From Tannerella sp. (GTDB taxonomy: Bacteria; Bacteroidota; Bacteroidia; Bacteroidales; Tannerellaceae): a stretch of 7,025 nt of DNA. The position numbers and the translations under genes are program-made. This document shows, in pieces, positions 1 through 6,958 of this stretch. How positions within the stretch are numbered: the first letter of the stretch is position 1; each line of letters opens with the position of its first letter. The stretch is from assembly GCA_031259505.1 (NCBI GenBank), contig JAIRLL010000158.1:1-7025 (forward strand). The letters run 5' to 3'. Under the pieces are notes generated by a model, which saw only the letters and a program-made list of their open reading frames with translations, was not told where the DNA came from and made no database searches.

Positions 1-665
1 TTGCCTTCCATGATCTGCATGTGGTAGATGTCGTACAGTAGCTTGAAACTGGGCGAGTCGACGCGGCGACACAGTTCGACGCCCCAGACGGTATGGTCGC
101 AGAGGTAGTCCTTGTGTCCGATGCTGTTGAGCAGTTCCATCGTCAGTACGACGCGATGTTTTTCGGCGATGGGCGCTATTCGCTTCAGTCCCTTTTCGCA
201 GTTTTCCCACCCCTGCAGGTCGCTGACGCCGTTGCGCCGTCCGGCAAAGCAGATGAGGTTGGTCAGTCCGGCTTCGGCAACCATCGGGATGACTTTTTCG
301 TAGCTTGCCACCAGTTCGTCGTGGAGCGCAGGGTCGTTGAATCCGCGGTCGATGCCCAGTCCGGCGCCTTGCGCCATGGCGACGGTCAGACCTTTGTCGG
401 TTACCGTTTTCCAGTCTTTCGGATCAAGGAGTTCGACGGATTCGATGCCGATGGTTTTGCAGATGTCGCAAAATTCATCCAGCGGGTAGCTTCCGAAGCA
501 CCATTTGCTCACGGAGTGGCGGATGTTGCCTTTCAGCGGTTCGCGGGCCGGTTCTTTGGACTGTTTTTTCTTTTGCGAGATGGCGGCTTTCAGCCCGTCC
601 GTCACCAGTACGGCGCTTCCGGCAAGCGCTGTTTTCAATGCTGTTCTTCTTGAGATGTGTTTCAT
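1..665 (-). CDS. Exported hydroxypyruvate-isomerase-like TIM-barrel protein (partial, C-terminus outside window)
   Basis: I read 221 codons on the minus strand from the ATG at 663-665 (MKHISRRTALKTALAG) to the window edge, with no stop. The frame therefore continues beyond position 1. The leader has a twin-arginine-like motif (S5-R6-R7-T8-A9-L10-K11) followed by a short hydrophobic stretch, so export by Tat, possibly to the periplasm, is likely. The mature part reads as a xylose-isomerase-like TIM barrel. The segments LTMELLNS (E177) and LLYDIYHMQIMEG (D212, H215) match the metal- and substrate-binding strands of the hydroxypyruvate isomerase (Hyi, COG3622) group. Family members are about 260-300 residues, so roughly the last quarter is missing. 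The gene lies 36 bases downstream of another TIM-barrel gene on the same strand, and the two are probably cotranscribed. Hydroxypyruvate itself may not be the substrate, because many relatives with export signals are uncharacterised. The family call is firm; the reaction is not known. Confidence 0.88.
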   Translation of the reverse strand, partial: MKHISRRTALKTALAGSAVLVTDGLKAAISQKKKQSKEPAREPLKGNIRHSVSKWCFGSYPLDEFCDICKTIGIESVELLDPKDWKTVTDKGLTVAMAQGAGLGIDRGFNDPALHDELVASYEKVIPMVAEAGLTNLICFAGRRNGVSDLQGWENCEKGLKRIAPIAEKHRVVLTMELLNSIGHKDYLCDHTVWGVELCRRVDSPSFKLLYDIYHMQIMEG

Positions 666-701
666 TTTTGAATAATATTTAGTTGTGTTAGTAGTTTGTT
701 T

Positions 702-1589
702 TTAAGGAATATCGAATATCGCCCGCTGCACGCGCCGCCACATTTCCCCGACACGTTCGCGCTCGCGTCCTTTTCCGAGCGTTTCGATGGGCAGGTATCC
801 CCTGTAACTGCTTCGGCGGATGATGTCTATCACGCGCGGAATATCTGCAGGCGCCTCTGTGCCGTCGATGAATACGTTTTCCTTGATTTGCCACGAAACG
901 GCATGGCGGATGGTCTGCTCGATTTCGCGGTACGGATCGGTGCGGAAGCTCCCGATGTCGAGCATCAAGCCGACTGCATCGGTATGAATCAGCGCAAAGA
1001 GTTTTTCCACATCTTCGGCTGTTTTCAGAAAATCGTTGTGATTCTGCAGGGCGAGGGTGACGCCGTAGCGACGGGCAAACTCGCCGCATTCGTCGATAGC
1101 CCGGGCTACGCGGCGGGCGGTCTCGTCCCACGTGTCGTTTTCCGGAACACCCGCGCCGGCAAAGATGCGTAGGGCAGGCGCTCCCAGCTTGGCGGCTACG
1201 ACGGTCCAATCTTTCACGTGCTGTATTTCCTTTGCCCGTGCAGCGTCGTCGGCCAGTGTGAAATCATTGCGCACGCCCGTCCCGCAGAACTGTATTCCGC
1301 GACGGAAGGCGTAGTATTTCAGATGACTGATGTATTCGTCCGACGGAACCCGCGGATAGCATTCGAAATAATATCCCGTGGCGTCGATGGCGGCAAAGCC
1401 CGTGTCCGAACAATAGTCGATGACGCTTTCCAGCGTCTCGCGGCCCTCAAGGAGCGGCGTGTTGAACGAATAAAGGTTCAGCGCGATTTTAATCCGGCTT
1501 TGCGTGTGAGGCGTCTCGCTCCGCCCCCGTGCGGCAGAATCGCATAAAGCAGACAAACACAATAAAATAGCTGTGCAAAAAACTTTCAT
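702..1589 (-). CDS. Exported sugar phosphate isomerase/epimerase-like TIM-barrel protein
   Basis: This 295-residue protein starts at the ATG at 1587-1589 (MKVFCTAILLCLSALCDSA). That start gives a clear Sec-type signal peptide and lies about 25-30 bases below a good promoter element. The frame is open further upstream, but that extension runs through the promoter and into the divergent gene, so I reject longer starts. The body fits the xylose-isomerase-like TIM barrel (AP_endonuc_2) superfamily: an N-terminal strand IKIALNLYSF at residues 33-42, then LALQNHNDF (179-187), LMLDIGSF (208-215), WQIKENVF (233-240) and LPIETLG (266-272). The four positions that normally bind the metal (Glu, Asp, His, Glu) read Q182, D211, Q234 and E269 here, so two ligands are changed. 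K236 and H184 are kept. A lipoprotein is unlikely because the residue before C16 is Leu. It is the first gene of a minus-strand pair, transcribed divergently from the TonB-dependent receptor. The substrate is unknown. Confidence 0.88.
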   Translation of the reverse strand: MKVFCTAILLCLSALCDSAARGRSETPHTQSRIKIALNLYSFNTPLLEGRETLESVIDYCSDTGFAAIDATGYYFECYPRVPSDEYISHLKYYAFRRGIQFCGTGVRNDFTLADDAARAKEIQHVKDWTVVAAKLGAPALRIFAGAGVPENDTWDETARRVARAIDECGEFARRYGVTLALQNHNDFLKTAEDVEKLFALIHTDAVGLMLDIGSFRTDPYREIEQTIRHAVSWQIKENVFIDGTEAPADIPRVIDIIRRSSYRGYLPIETLGKGRERERVGEMWRRVQRAIFDIP

Positions 1590-1616
1590 CACATTATTTA
1601 TGTTTCTATTCACCGA

Positions 1617-1625
1617 ACAAATGTA
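1617..1625 (-). promoter_or_regulatory. Bacteroidota-type -7 promoter element for the minus-strand TIM-barrel pair
   Basis: Read on the minus strand, the sequence is TACATTTGT, a full match to the TAnnTTTG(C/T) -7 element used by the primary sigma factor of Bacteroidota. It lies 27 bases upstream of the ATG at 1589, which implies a leader of about 20 bases. I found no convincing TTTG-type -33 element at the usual 19-21 base spacing. Confidence 0.55.
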
Positions 1626-1775
1626 CGCGATAAAAACCGATTGTATGGCATGACGGGAGAAAAAAATCACAAAATAGTAGTTGCGCTGGCAGTCCTCATC
1701 CGGGCGCCGTATCCTCGCCAAAAAAATGTAATAAAAAGATAAGGTTTCCGTAAAACAAACGTAACATCGTGTTTC

Positions 1776-1784
1776 TACTTTTGC
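1776..1784 (+). promoter_or_regulatory. Bacteroidota-type -7 promoter element for the receptor-lipoprotein operon
   Basis: The sequence TACTTTTGC matches the TAnnTTTG(C/T) consensus completely. It ends 22 bases before the ATG at 1807, so the predicted leader is short (about 15-20 bases) and A/T-rich (AAATAATTTATTGAGA), with no Shine-Dalgarno motif, as is usual in this phylum. A good -33 box is not visible: the region around 1750-1760 reads GTAAAACAAAC. This may mean that an activator or an alternative sigma factor is needed. Confidence 0.6.
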
Positions 1785-1806
1785 AGCGTCAAATAATTTA
1801 TTGAGA

Positions 1807-4650
1807 ATGCAAAACAAAGAAATACGAAAATTACCGTTTTTACTGCCTGGCCTTTTCATCTGTATATGTATATCGCTTGGCGCAAGCCTTTCGGGTAAGG
1901 GTATACAGGGCTTCGTGCGCGATGCGGCGACGTCGGAACCGCTTATCGGCGCGACGGTCACGGTCAAAGGCTCTGCGATCGGCGCCGTGACGGATGTGGA
2001 CGGATATTACGACATTCAGGGGCTTTCGGGCGAGAAACAGACGCTGGAATTTCGCTATCTGTCGTACAGAACGGTCGAGATCAAGTGCGAAACGACAGAA
2101 CCTGTTACGCATGTGGACGTATTGATGGAGAGCGACGACGTCGGCCTGTCCGAAGTGTTTGTAAGCGCCCGTATGCGGCAAAATACGGAAACGGCGATGC
2201 TGACAACCGTAAAATCGTTGCCGCAGGTAACAAGCGGCATATCGGCGGCGCAGATAGCCAAAAGTCCCGACCGGACGGCGGCGGAAGTGGTGCGCCGCAT
2301 ACCGGGGGCGACCATTATCGACGACCGTTTCCTCATCGTCCGCGGACTTGCCCAGCGATACAACAACGCCTGGATCAATGGCCTGGCTGTGCCGAGTACG
2401 GAAACCGACAGCCGCGCCTTCCCGCTCGACCTCGTGCCGAGCGGCCAGATTGATAATTTGCTGGTCTACAAGTCGCCGTCGCCCGAAATTCCCGGCGATT
2501 TTTCCGGAGGATTCATGAAAATCGTTTCCAAAGGCGTACCCGACGAAAACAGCACGGAACTGGTCTACACCACCGGCTTCAATACCCGGACACACGGAAA
2601 CGGTTTCCGGATGAATCCGGGAAGTTCAACCGATTTCGCGGGCTTCGACCTGAACAAACGCACGCTGTCGAGCCGTTTTCCCGCTCATCTGGACGCAGTA
2701 ACCGATCCCGGCGAAATTTCCCGGCTGACAAAGGAAGGATTCAACAACGACTGGCGAATCAAAACGATTACGCCTTTTCCCGACCAGCGTCTCTCGCTGA
2801 TGATTGCCCGCCGCAGGGATACGGACGGCGACCAGACGATTGGAAATATCACTACACTGACTTACAGCAATACTTTGAAAGGGGTAGAAGGAATGAAAAA
2901 TGCCCGCTACGGCATTTATTCTGCCCGGACGGATGCACCCGTTTTTCTCGATAATTATTATGACAACCAGTATTCGAATGATGTTCGCCTGGGCGTCCTG
3001 CACAACTGGTCTTTCATTCTGAACCCCTTTCATCGTATCGAATTTAAAAACCTGTTCAATATGCTGGGACGTAACCGCCTGACGGAACGCACAGGCATCA
3101 AGGACATGAGCAGCATGTATTACCGCGAACAAACGGAAATGCTGTATTCCTCGCGCCTGACTTACAGCGGACAGTTTTCGGGCGTGCACGATTTTTCCCC
3201 GAACCGTTCCCTGAACTGGGACACGGGTTACTCGTATGCCGGAAAATCGGAACCCGACCGGCGCATCGTGACCAGTCAGGCCGGCGTCGGCAGTATCGAC
3301 GATATCCCTGTCCCGACCGGCAACGACAATATCAGCCGCTATTTTCAAAACCTGCATGACCATACGCTTTCCTTTGCCGCCAATTACAGGCGGACGTTTA
3401 CGGCTATTCCTTTCAGGCCGGCGCTTAAAACCGGTATTTACGGGGAATATCACAAACGGAACTATCGCGTGAGGGAGTTTATGTACCGTTACGACAATCT
3501 GAGCTACGACGAACGGCAACTCTATCTGAGGCTTCCTTTCGAAGAAATGCTGAGTGAGCAATATTTAGGCGCCGACAAGGTATATATCGACGAAATCACC
3601 CGTAAAACAAACAATTACGATGCATCCGTTTTGCACGGAGCCGGATATGCCGCACTCGAAATCCCGCTGGGCAAACTCACGACGGTATATGCCGGCGTAA
3701 GGATCGAAAATCATCATACGGAATTGACCCGCGACCGTTCCGACGCGGCGGATTTAACGCTGATGACGAAGAAGAAAATCAACGACCTGGACTGGCTTCC
3801 CTCCATAAATCTGACGCATAAATTCTCGGAACGGCATCAGTTGCGCGCTGCTTACGGGCGTTCGCTCAACCGTCCCGAACTGCGCGAGCTTTCGCCTGTC
3901 GTGTATTTCGATTTTGATCTGTTCAGCGAAATCGGCGGCAACGAAAACCTGAAGAAGGCAATTATCGACAATCTGGATCTGCGGTACGAATTTTATCCCG
4001 CGTTCGGCGAAACCGTCAGTCTGGGCATATTTTACAAGCATTTCAAGAATCCCGTCGAATGGACATTCATCGACATGGGCGGCTCGCTCCGCTACAATTA
4101 CGAAAATGCGGAAGCGGCGGATAGCCGGGGCATTGAACTGGACGTCCGTAAGAAACTGGATTTTATCGGGATGCAGGATTTTTCCCTGATTCTGAACGCC
4201 GCACTGATCGAAAGCCGGGTACGCTTTCCTGCGGGCGAAATCGTGTCGGAACCCGACCGCCCGATGCAGGGACAGTCGCCCTACGTGATCAATGCCGGGC
4301 TTTACTGGCAGTCCGAAAAGGCCGGCATCAACGCTTCGCTGCTCTACAACCGCATCGGCAAAAGAATCACGGGACTGGGAAAATCAAACAGTACCGACAA
4401 CAACCTGAACACGATGATTCCGAACGCCTACGAACTGCCGCGCAACGCGCTTGACCTCACGATCGGCAAGATGCTGGGGAAGAGGGTCGAAATACGCTGC
4501 TCGGTGAAGGATATCCTTTCCGAAGACGTGCTGTACAAGCAATACCCGAAATTCGAAACAGGCGGCCAGATCTACGAGCGCGAGCAAATCACGCGGCAAT
4601 ACAACCCCGGGCAGTCCGTCTCCCTGGGAATATCATACAGAATAAACTGA
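1807..4650 (+). CDS. TonB-dependent outer-membrane receptor with N-terminal carboxypeptidase-regulatory-like domain
   Basis: This 947-residue protein is predicted to be a 22-strand outer-membrane barrel that takes up a ligand using TonB-ExbBD energy. I start it at the ATG at 1807 (MQNKEIRKLPFLLPG). An in-frame TTG at 1801 would add only Met-Arg and is less likely. Residues 1 to about 28 form a signal peptide. Residues 33-107 are a CarboxypepD_reg-like beta-sandwich (GIQGFVRDAATSEPLIGATV, then G..T..DGYYDI). LSEVFVSARM (114-123) looks like the TonB-box region. The plug follows at about 125-240, with AAEVVRRIPGATI (158-170), FLIVRGLAQRYN (175-186) and SGGFMKIVSK (233-242). The rest is barrel, ending in NPGQSVSLGISYRIN. 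The next gene, a lipoprotein, begins 33 bases later with no terminator between them, so they form an operon. No SusD-type partner is present. No FecR or anti-sigma signalling domain is visible. The substrate cannot be read from the sequence; the architecture call is very secure. Confidence 0.95.
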   Translation: MQNKEIRKLPFLLPGLFICICISLGASLSGKGIQGFVRDAATSEPLIGATVTVKGSAIGAVTDVDGYYDIQGLSGEKQTLEFRYLSYRTVEIKCETTEPVTHVDVLMESDDVGLSEVFVSARMRQNTETAMLTTVKSLPQVTSGISAAQIAKSPDRTAAEVVRRIPGATIIDDRFLIVRGLAQRYNNAWINGLAVPSTETDSRAFPLDLVPSGQIDNLLVYKSPSPEIPGDFSGGFMKIVSKGVPDENSTELVYTTGFNTRTHGNGFRMNPGSSTDFAGFDLNKRTLSSRFPAHLDAVTDPGEISRLTKEGFNNDWRIKTITPFPDQRLSLMIARRRDTDGDQTIGNITTLTYSNTLKGVEGMKNARYGIYSARTDAPVFLDNYYDNQYSNDVRLGVLHNWSFILNPFHRIEFKNLFNMLGRNRLTERTGIKDMSSMYYREQTEMLYSSRLTYSGQFSGVHDFSPNRSLNWDTGYSYAGKSEPDRRIVTSQAGVGSIDDIPVPTGNDNISRYFQNLHDHTLSFAANYRRTFTAIPFRPALKTGIYGEYHKRNYRVREFMYRYDNLSYDERQLYLRLPFEEMLSEQYLGADKVYIDEITRKTNNYDASVLHGAGYAALEIPLGKLTTVYAGVRIENHHTELTRDRSDAADLTLMTKKKINDLDWLPSINLTHKFSERHQLRAAYGRSLNRPELRELSPVVYFDFDLFSEIGGNENLKKAIIDNLDLRYEFYPAFGETVSLGIFYKHFKNPVEWTFIDMGGSLRYNYENAEAADSRGIELDVRKKLDFIGMQDFSLILNAALIESRVRFPAGEIVSEPDRPMQGQSPYVINAGLYWQSEKAGINASLLYNRIGKRITGLGKSNSTDNNLNTMIPNAYELPRNALDLTIGKMLGKRVEIRCSVKDILSEDVLYKQYPKFETGGQIYEREQITRQYNPGQSVSLGISYRIN

Positions 4651-4683
4651 ATTTAATCACATATCTATTTAATTACTTGAACA

Positions 4684-6378
4684 ATGAAAAAGAATTTGAA
4701 GTTAGCAGGCATGACGCTTCTGTCATGCATCGTATTCGCCGTCGCAAGTTGCGGCGACGACAGTGAAGAGACCGTTGTAGCTCTGCAGAGCATTACGATT
4801 GAACAGGGTGCGACGGCCGAACTGGGCGTCGATCAAACGCAGCAACTGAACGCTGTAAAAGCCCCGGAAAACGCCACGACAGACGGCGACATATTATGGT
4901 TCAGTACCAACGAAGCGGTGGCTACGGTTTCGGCGTCGGGGCTGGTAAAGGGCGTCGGCGAAGGAACGGCGGATATTACGGCAACGCTCGGCGGCAAAAC
5001 GGCCAGGATTACGTTCACCGTTACCCGCACGCTGGTCTCGCAGATACTGGACCTGGGCGACGGGTCGAACGAGTATGAAATCCGTGAAGACCTGACGCTC
5101 GCGTATCCGAACATCTACAACCTGAAAGGGTTTGTATACGTAGTTGCCGGAGCGACGCTTACGATAGAGCCGGGCGTCGTCGTCAAGGGCGACAAAGCCA
5201 GCAAGGGCACGCTGATCGTCGAGCGCGGCGGCCAGATCATCGCTCAGGGCACGAAGGAACGTCCGATCGTCTTCACCTCGGCGCAGGCGCCCGGAAACCG
5301 CAAGCCCGGCGACTGGGGAGGCCTCATCCTGCTGGGCAACGCGCCCAACAACATGGGCGAGCAAACCATCGAAGGCGGCGTGAGGTCGAAACACGGAGGA
5401 TTGAATCCGAACGACAATTCCGGCGTGTTGAGTTACGTCCGCATCGAATTTGCAGGCATCGAATACTCGACCGACAACGAAATCAACGGCGTCACCTTCG
5501 GTTCGGTAGGCTCGGGCACAAAGATCGACCACCTGCAGGTCTCTTATTCCGGCGACGATTCTTTCGAATGGTTCGGAGGCTCGGTCGACGCCAAATACCT
5601 GGTAGCCTACTGCGGCTGGGACGACGATTTCGATACCGACAACGGTTTCAGCGGGAAAGTGCAGTATGCGTTCGGCCTGCGCGACCCGCAAACCGGCGAC
5701 AAGTCGGCGTCCAATGGCTTTGAATCGGACAACAATGCCGCCGGCTCGGCGACAGACCCGTACACCGGCGCCGTTTTTGCCAACGTGAGCCTTTTCGGTC
5801 CCGTGGCCGACCCCGCCGCCTACACCGACCGCGCCGGCGTCAACGGCAGTACGGTCGACGCCCGTTTCCAGGCTGCGCTCCACCTCCGTCGCAACACGCA
5901 GTTGAGCATCTTCAATTCGGTGATTGCCGCCTTCCCCATCGGCATCATCATCGAAAACGACAAGGGTTCGACCACGCAGCAATGGGCTGAAGACGGAAAA
6001 CTGGTTATCGCCAACTGCTATCTGGCGGGAGCGATAAAGAACTTTCAGAACGCGCAGTACTGGAAAGAATCGACGATCTTCAACCCGGATGACGCAGGCA
6101 GCTTCGTCGACAGTTATTTCAACCGTGCGGACGGTGGAAACCGTATTGCCACGATTGCCGATCTGAAGTTTAGCGGAAATCCGTTAAGTCTCGCAAGTCC
6201 GGATGCGTTCCCTGCATCCGGAAGCCCGCTGGCCTCCGGCGCAAGCTGGAGCAACGCCAAAGTGTCGTCCGGATTCGACAAAGTCGGTTATATCGGCGCA
6301 TTCGGGCCGGACGAAACCGCTTCAAACAACTGGACGAGCGGATGGTGTAACTTCGACCCGCAAAATACGGCATATTAA
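4684..6378 (+). CDS. Surface lipoprotein with BIG2 Ig-like domain and predicted Asp-rich beta-helix
   Basis: This 564-residue protein starts at the ATG at 4684 with a lipoprotein signal peptide. The lipobox is VASC, with C23 acylated. The next residues, GDDSEE, are acidic and resemble the lipoprotein export signal that sends Bacteroidota lipoproteins to the cell surface. Residues 32-114 form a BIG2-type Ig-like domain (SITIEQGATAELG, then LWFSTNEAVATVSASGLVKG and ITFTV). From about 135 onward, short Gly/Asp/Asn-rich strand repeats suggest a right-handed parallel beta-helix: AGATLTIEPGVVVKGD at 155-170, then DWGGLILLGNAP. Residues 290-323 (GDDSFEWFGG, then GWDDDFDTDNGF) form a dense acidic patch suited to Ca2+ or cation binding. 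No SusD tetratricopeptide fold and no type IX secretion C-terminal domain are visible. It follows the TonB-dependent receptor gene by 33 bases and precedes a strong terminator, so it is probably the receptor's ligand-capture partner. I recall relatives next to TonB-dependent receptors in other genomes, some misleadingly annotated as multidrug transporter. Ligand unknown. Confidence 0.9.
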   Translation: MKKNLKLAGMTLLSCIVFAVASCGDDSEETVVALQSITIEQGATAELGVDQTQQLNAVKAPENATTDGDILWFSTNEAVATVSASGLVKGVGEGTADITATLGGKTARITFTVTRTLVSQILDLGDGSNEYEIREDLTLAYPNIYNLKGFVYVVAGATLTIEPGVVVKGDKASKGTLIVERGGQIIAQGTKERPIVFTSAQAPGNRKPGDWGGLILLGNAPNNMGEQTIEGGVRSKHGGLNPNDNSGVLSYVRIEFAGIEYSTDNEINGVTFGSVGSGTKIDHLQVSYSGDDSFEWFGGSVDAKYLVAYCGWDDDFDTDNGFSGKVQYAFGLRDPQTGDKSASNGFESDNNAAGSATDPYTGAVFANVSLFGPVADPAAYTDRAGVNGSTVDARFQAALHLRRNTQLSIFNSVIAAFPIGIIIENDKGSTTQQWAEDGKLVIANCYLAGAIKNFQNAQYWKESTIFNPDDAGSFVDSYFNRADGGNRIATIADLKFSGNPLSLASPDAFPASGSPLASGASWSNAKVSSGFDKVGYIGAFGPDETASNNWTSGWCNFDPQNTAY

Positions 6379-6402
6379 AGTCTGCTTTTTTTCATAGATT
6401 CG

Positions 6403-6437
6403 AAAGACGTCCGGAGTGAGTCCGGGCGTCTTTTTTT
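6403..6437 (+). terminator. Intrinsic terminator of the receptor-lipoprotein operon
   Basis: The arms AAAGACGTCCGGA (6403-6415) and TCCGGGCGTCTTT (6421-6433) form a 13-base-pair stem with a single G-U wobble. They enclose the 5-base loop GTGAG and run into seven Ts (6431-6437). The hairpin begins 24 bases after the lipoprotein stop codon and marks the end of the plus-strand operon. Because the 5' arm begins with AAA, it could also work less efficiently for transcription from the right. Confidence 0.9.
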
Positions 6438-6540
6438 ACACCGTTATGTGGAATCCGGACAATAATTATTGCCGGCAGACGCAATCAACAGAAAAGGCAT
6501 GTCGTGTCATGTCAGTCTTCGTAAACAACACATTTTTAAC

Positions 6541-6565
6541 CGCAAAGGGCACAAAGGGCACAAAG
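6541..6565. repeat. 9-base tandem repeat (CACAAAGGG type)
   Basis: There are nearly three units: CGCAAAGGG, CACAAAGGG and CACAAAG. Similar AAAGG-type tandems of the form CGCAAAGGACACAAAGG occur, as I recall, scattered between genes in many Bacteroidota genomes. It is non-coding here, although it is read through by a short spurious frame. Confidence 0.75.
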
Positions 6566-6650
6566 ATTTCATAAAGTTTCAAGCGTCTTTCCGTTTTCAG
6601 TTTCGGTACGAAACGGGTATTCGCAATGACGGCCAGGCGTTGACACGACA

Positions 6651-6705
6651 GTAGATTTAGGTAAAAGGCATGTAGATTTGGCCAAAAGGCATGTAGATTT
6701 AGCTA
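6651..6705. repeat. 21-base tandem repeat, about 2.5 copies
   Basis: The units begin at 6651, 6672 and 6693, each opening with GTAGATTT. The first two end in AAAAGGCAT and differ at only three positions in the middle (AGGT against GGCC). The third breaks off after GTAGATTTAGCTA. The string AAAAGGCATGT also appears at 6493-6503, followed by CGTG, so a related stray piece lies about 150 bases upstream. Confidence 0.8.
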
Positions 6706-6798
6706 TACTGCGCGCGGTGTAAAGTTGTGATATGATTCTACCGAATGGATAATCCTTTCAGCGAATAAAAGCGGGAGATTAAAAGACCGCAAAAACCT

Positions 6799-6914
6799 GG
6801 ATTGCCACGTCGCTACGCTCGCAATGACGTCGGATGCCATAGCCGGCAGCAACGGCATTTCCGCAATGACGGCGGACGCCATTGCCGACAACAATGGCAT
6901 CCCCGACATTGCGA
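6799..6914. repeat. Modular repeat cluster: two tandem 42-base units with inverted flanks
   Basis: The cluster opens with GGATTGC at 6799. Two direct units follow, at 6820-6861 and 6862-6903, each exactly 42 bases long and each starting CGCAATGACG. Each unit contains a hairpin-forming part bounded by GCC and GGCAT. The second has a perfect 7-base-pair stem (GCCATTG with CAATGGC, 6878-6898). The cluster closes with CGACATTGCGAG (6903-6914), an inverted and slightly altered copy of CTCGCAATGACG at 6818-6829. This resembles the CGTCATTGCGAG-type palindromic repeats seen between genes in many bacteria. It is not CRISPR, since there are no spacers. Confidence 0.8.
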
Positions 6915-6958
6915 GACCCTATATTTTTCAAATAAACAGGAGGAAAATGACATGTCTG

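Noticed and set aside
93..653. Plus-strand open frame of 186 codons
   Set aside because: It is antisense to the hydroxypyruvate-isomerase-like gene, which has clear family motifs. The plus-strand product has no recognisable features.
1590..1967. Upstream extension of the 702-1589 minus-strand reading frame (126 more codons)
   Set aside because: It crosses the divergent promoter region and overlaps the start of the receptor gene, lacks family similarity, and would bury a clear signal peptide inside the protein.
4894..5982. Minus-strand open frame of 362 codons inside the lipoprotein gene
   Set aside because: It is a shadow frame produced by the GC-rich codon use of the plus-strand gene, which has a signal peptide, BIG2 motifs and operon context.
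4684..6378. SusD-like or type IX-secreted protein
   Set aside because: The lipoprotein shows no SusD helical-repeat signature, and its end (SGWCNFDPQNTAY) does not look like a type IX C-terminal sorting domain.
6469..6654. Possible small plus-strand gene of 61 codons
   Set aside because: Part of it is translation of the 9-base tandem (NRKGHKGHKD), and it has no supporting leader or domain.
6703..6909. Possible small minus-strand gene of 68 codons
   Set aside because: Its N-terminal half is translation of the CGCAATGACG repeat units (SVIASVATWQS type). Such peptides are a common artefact of these repeats.
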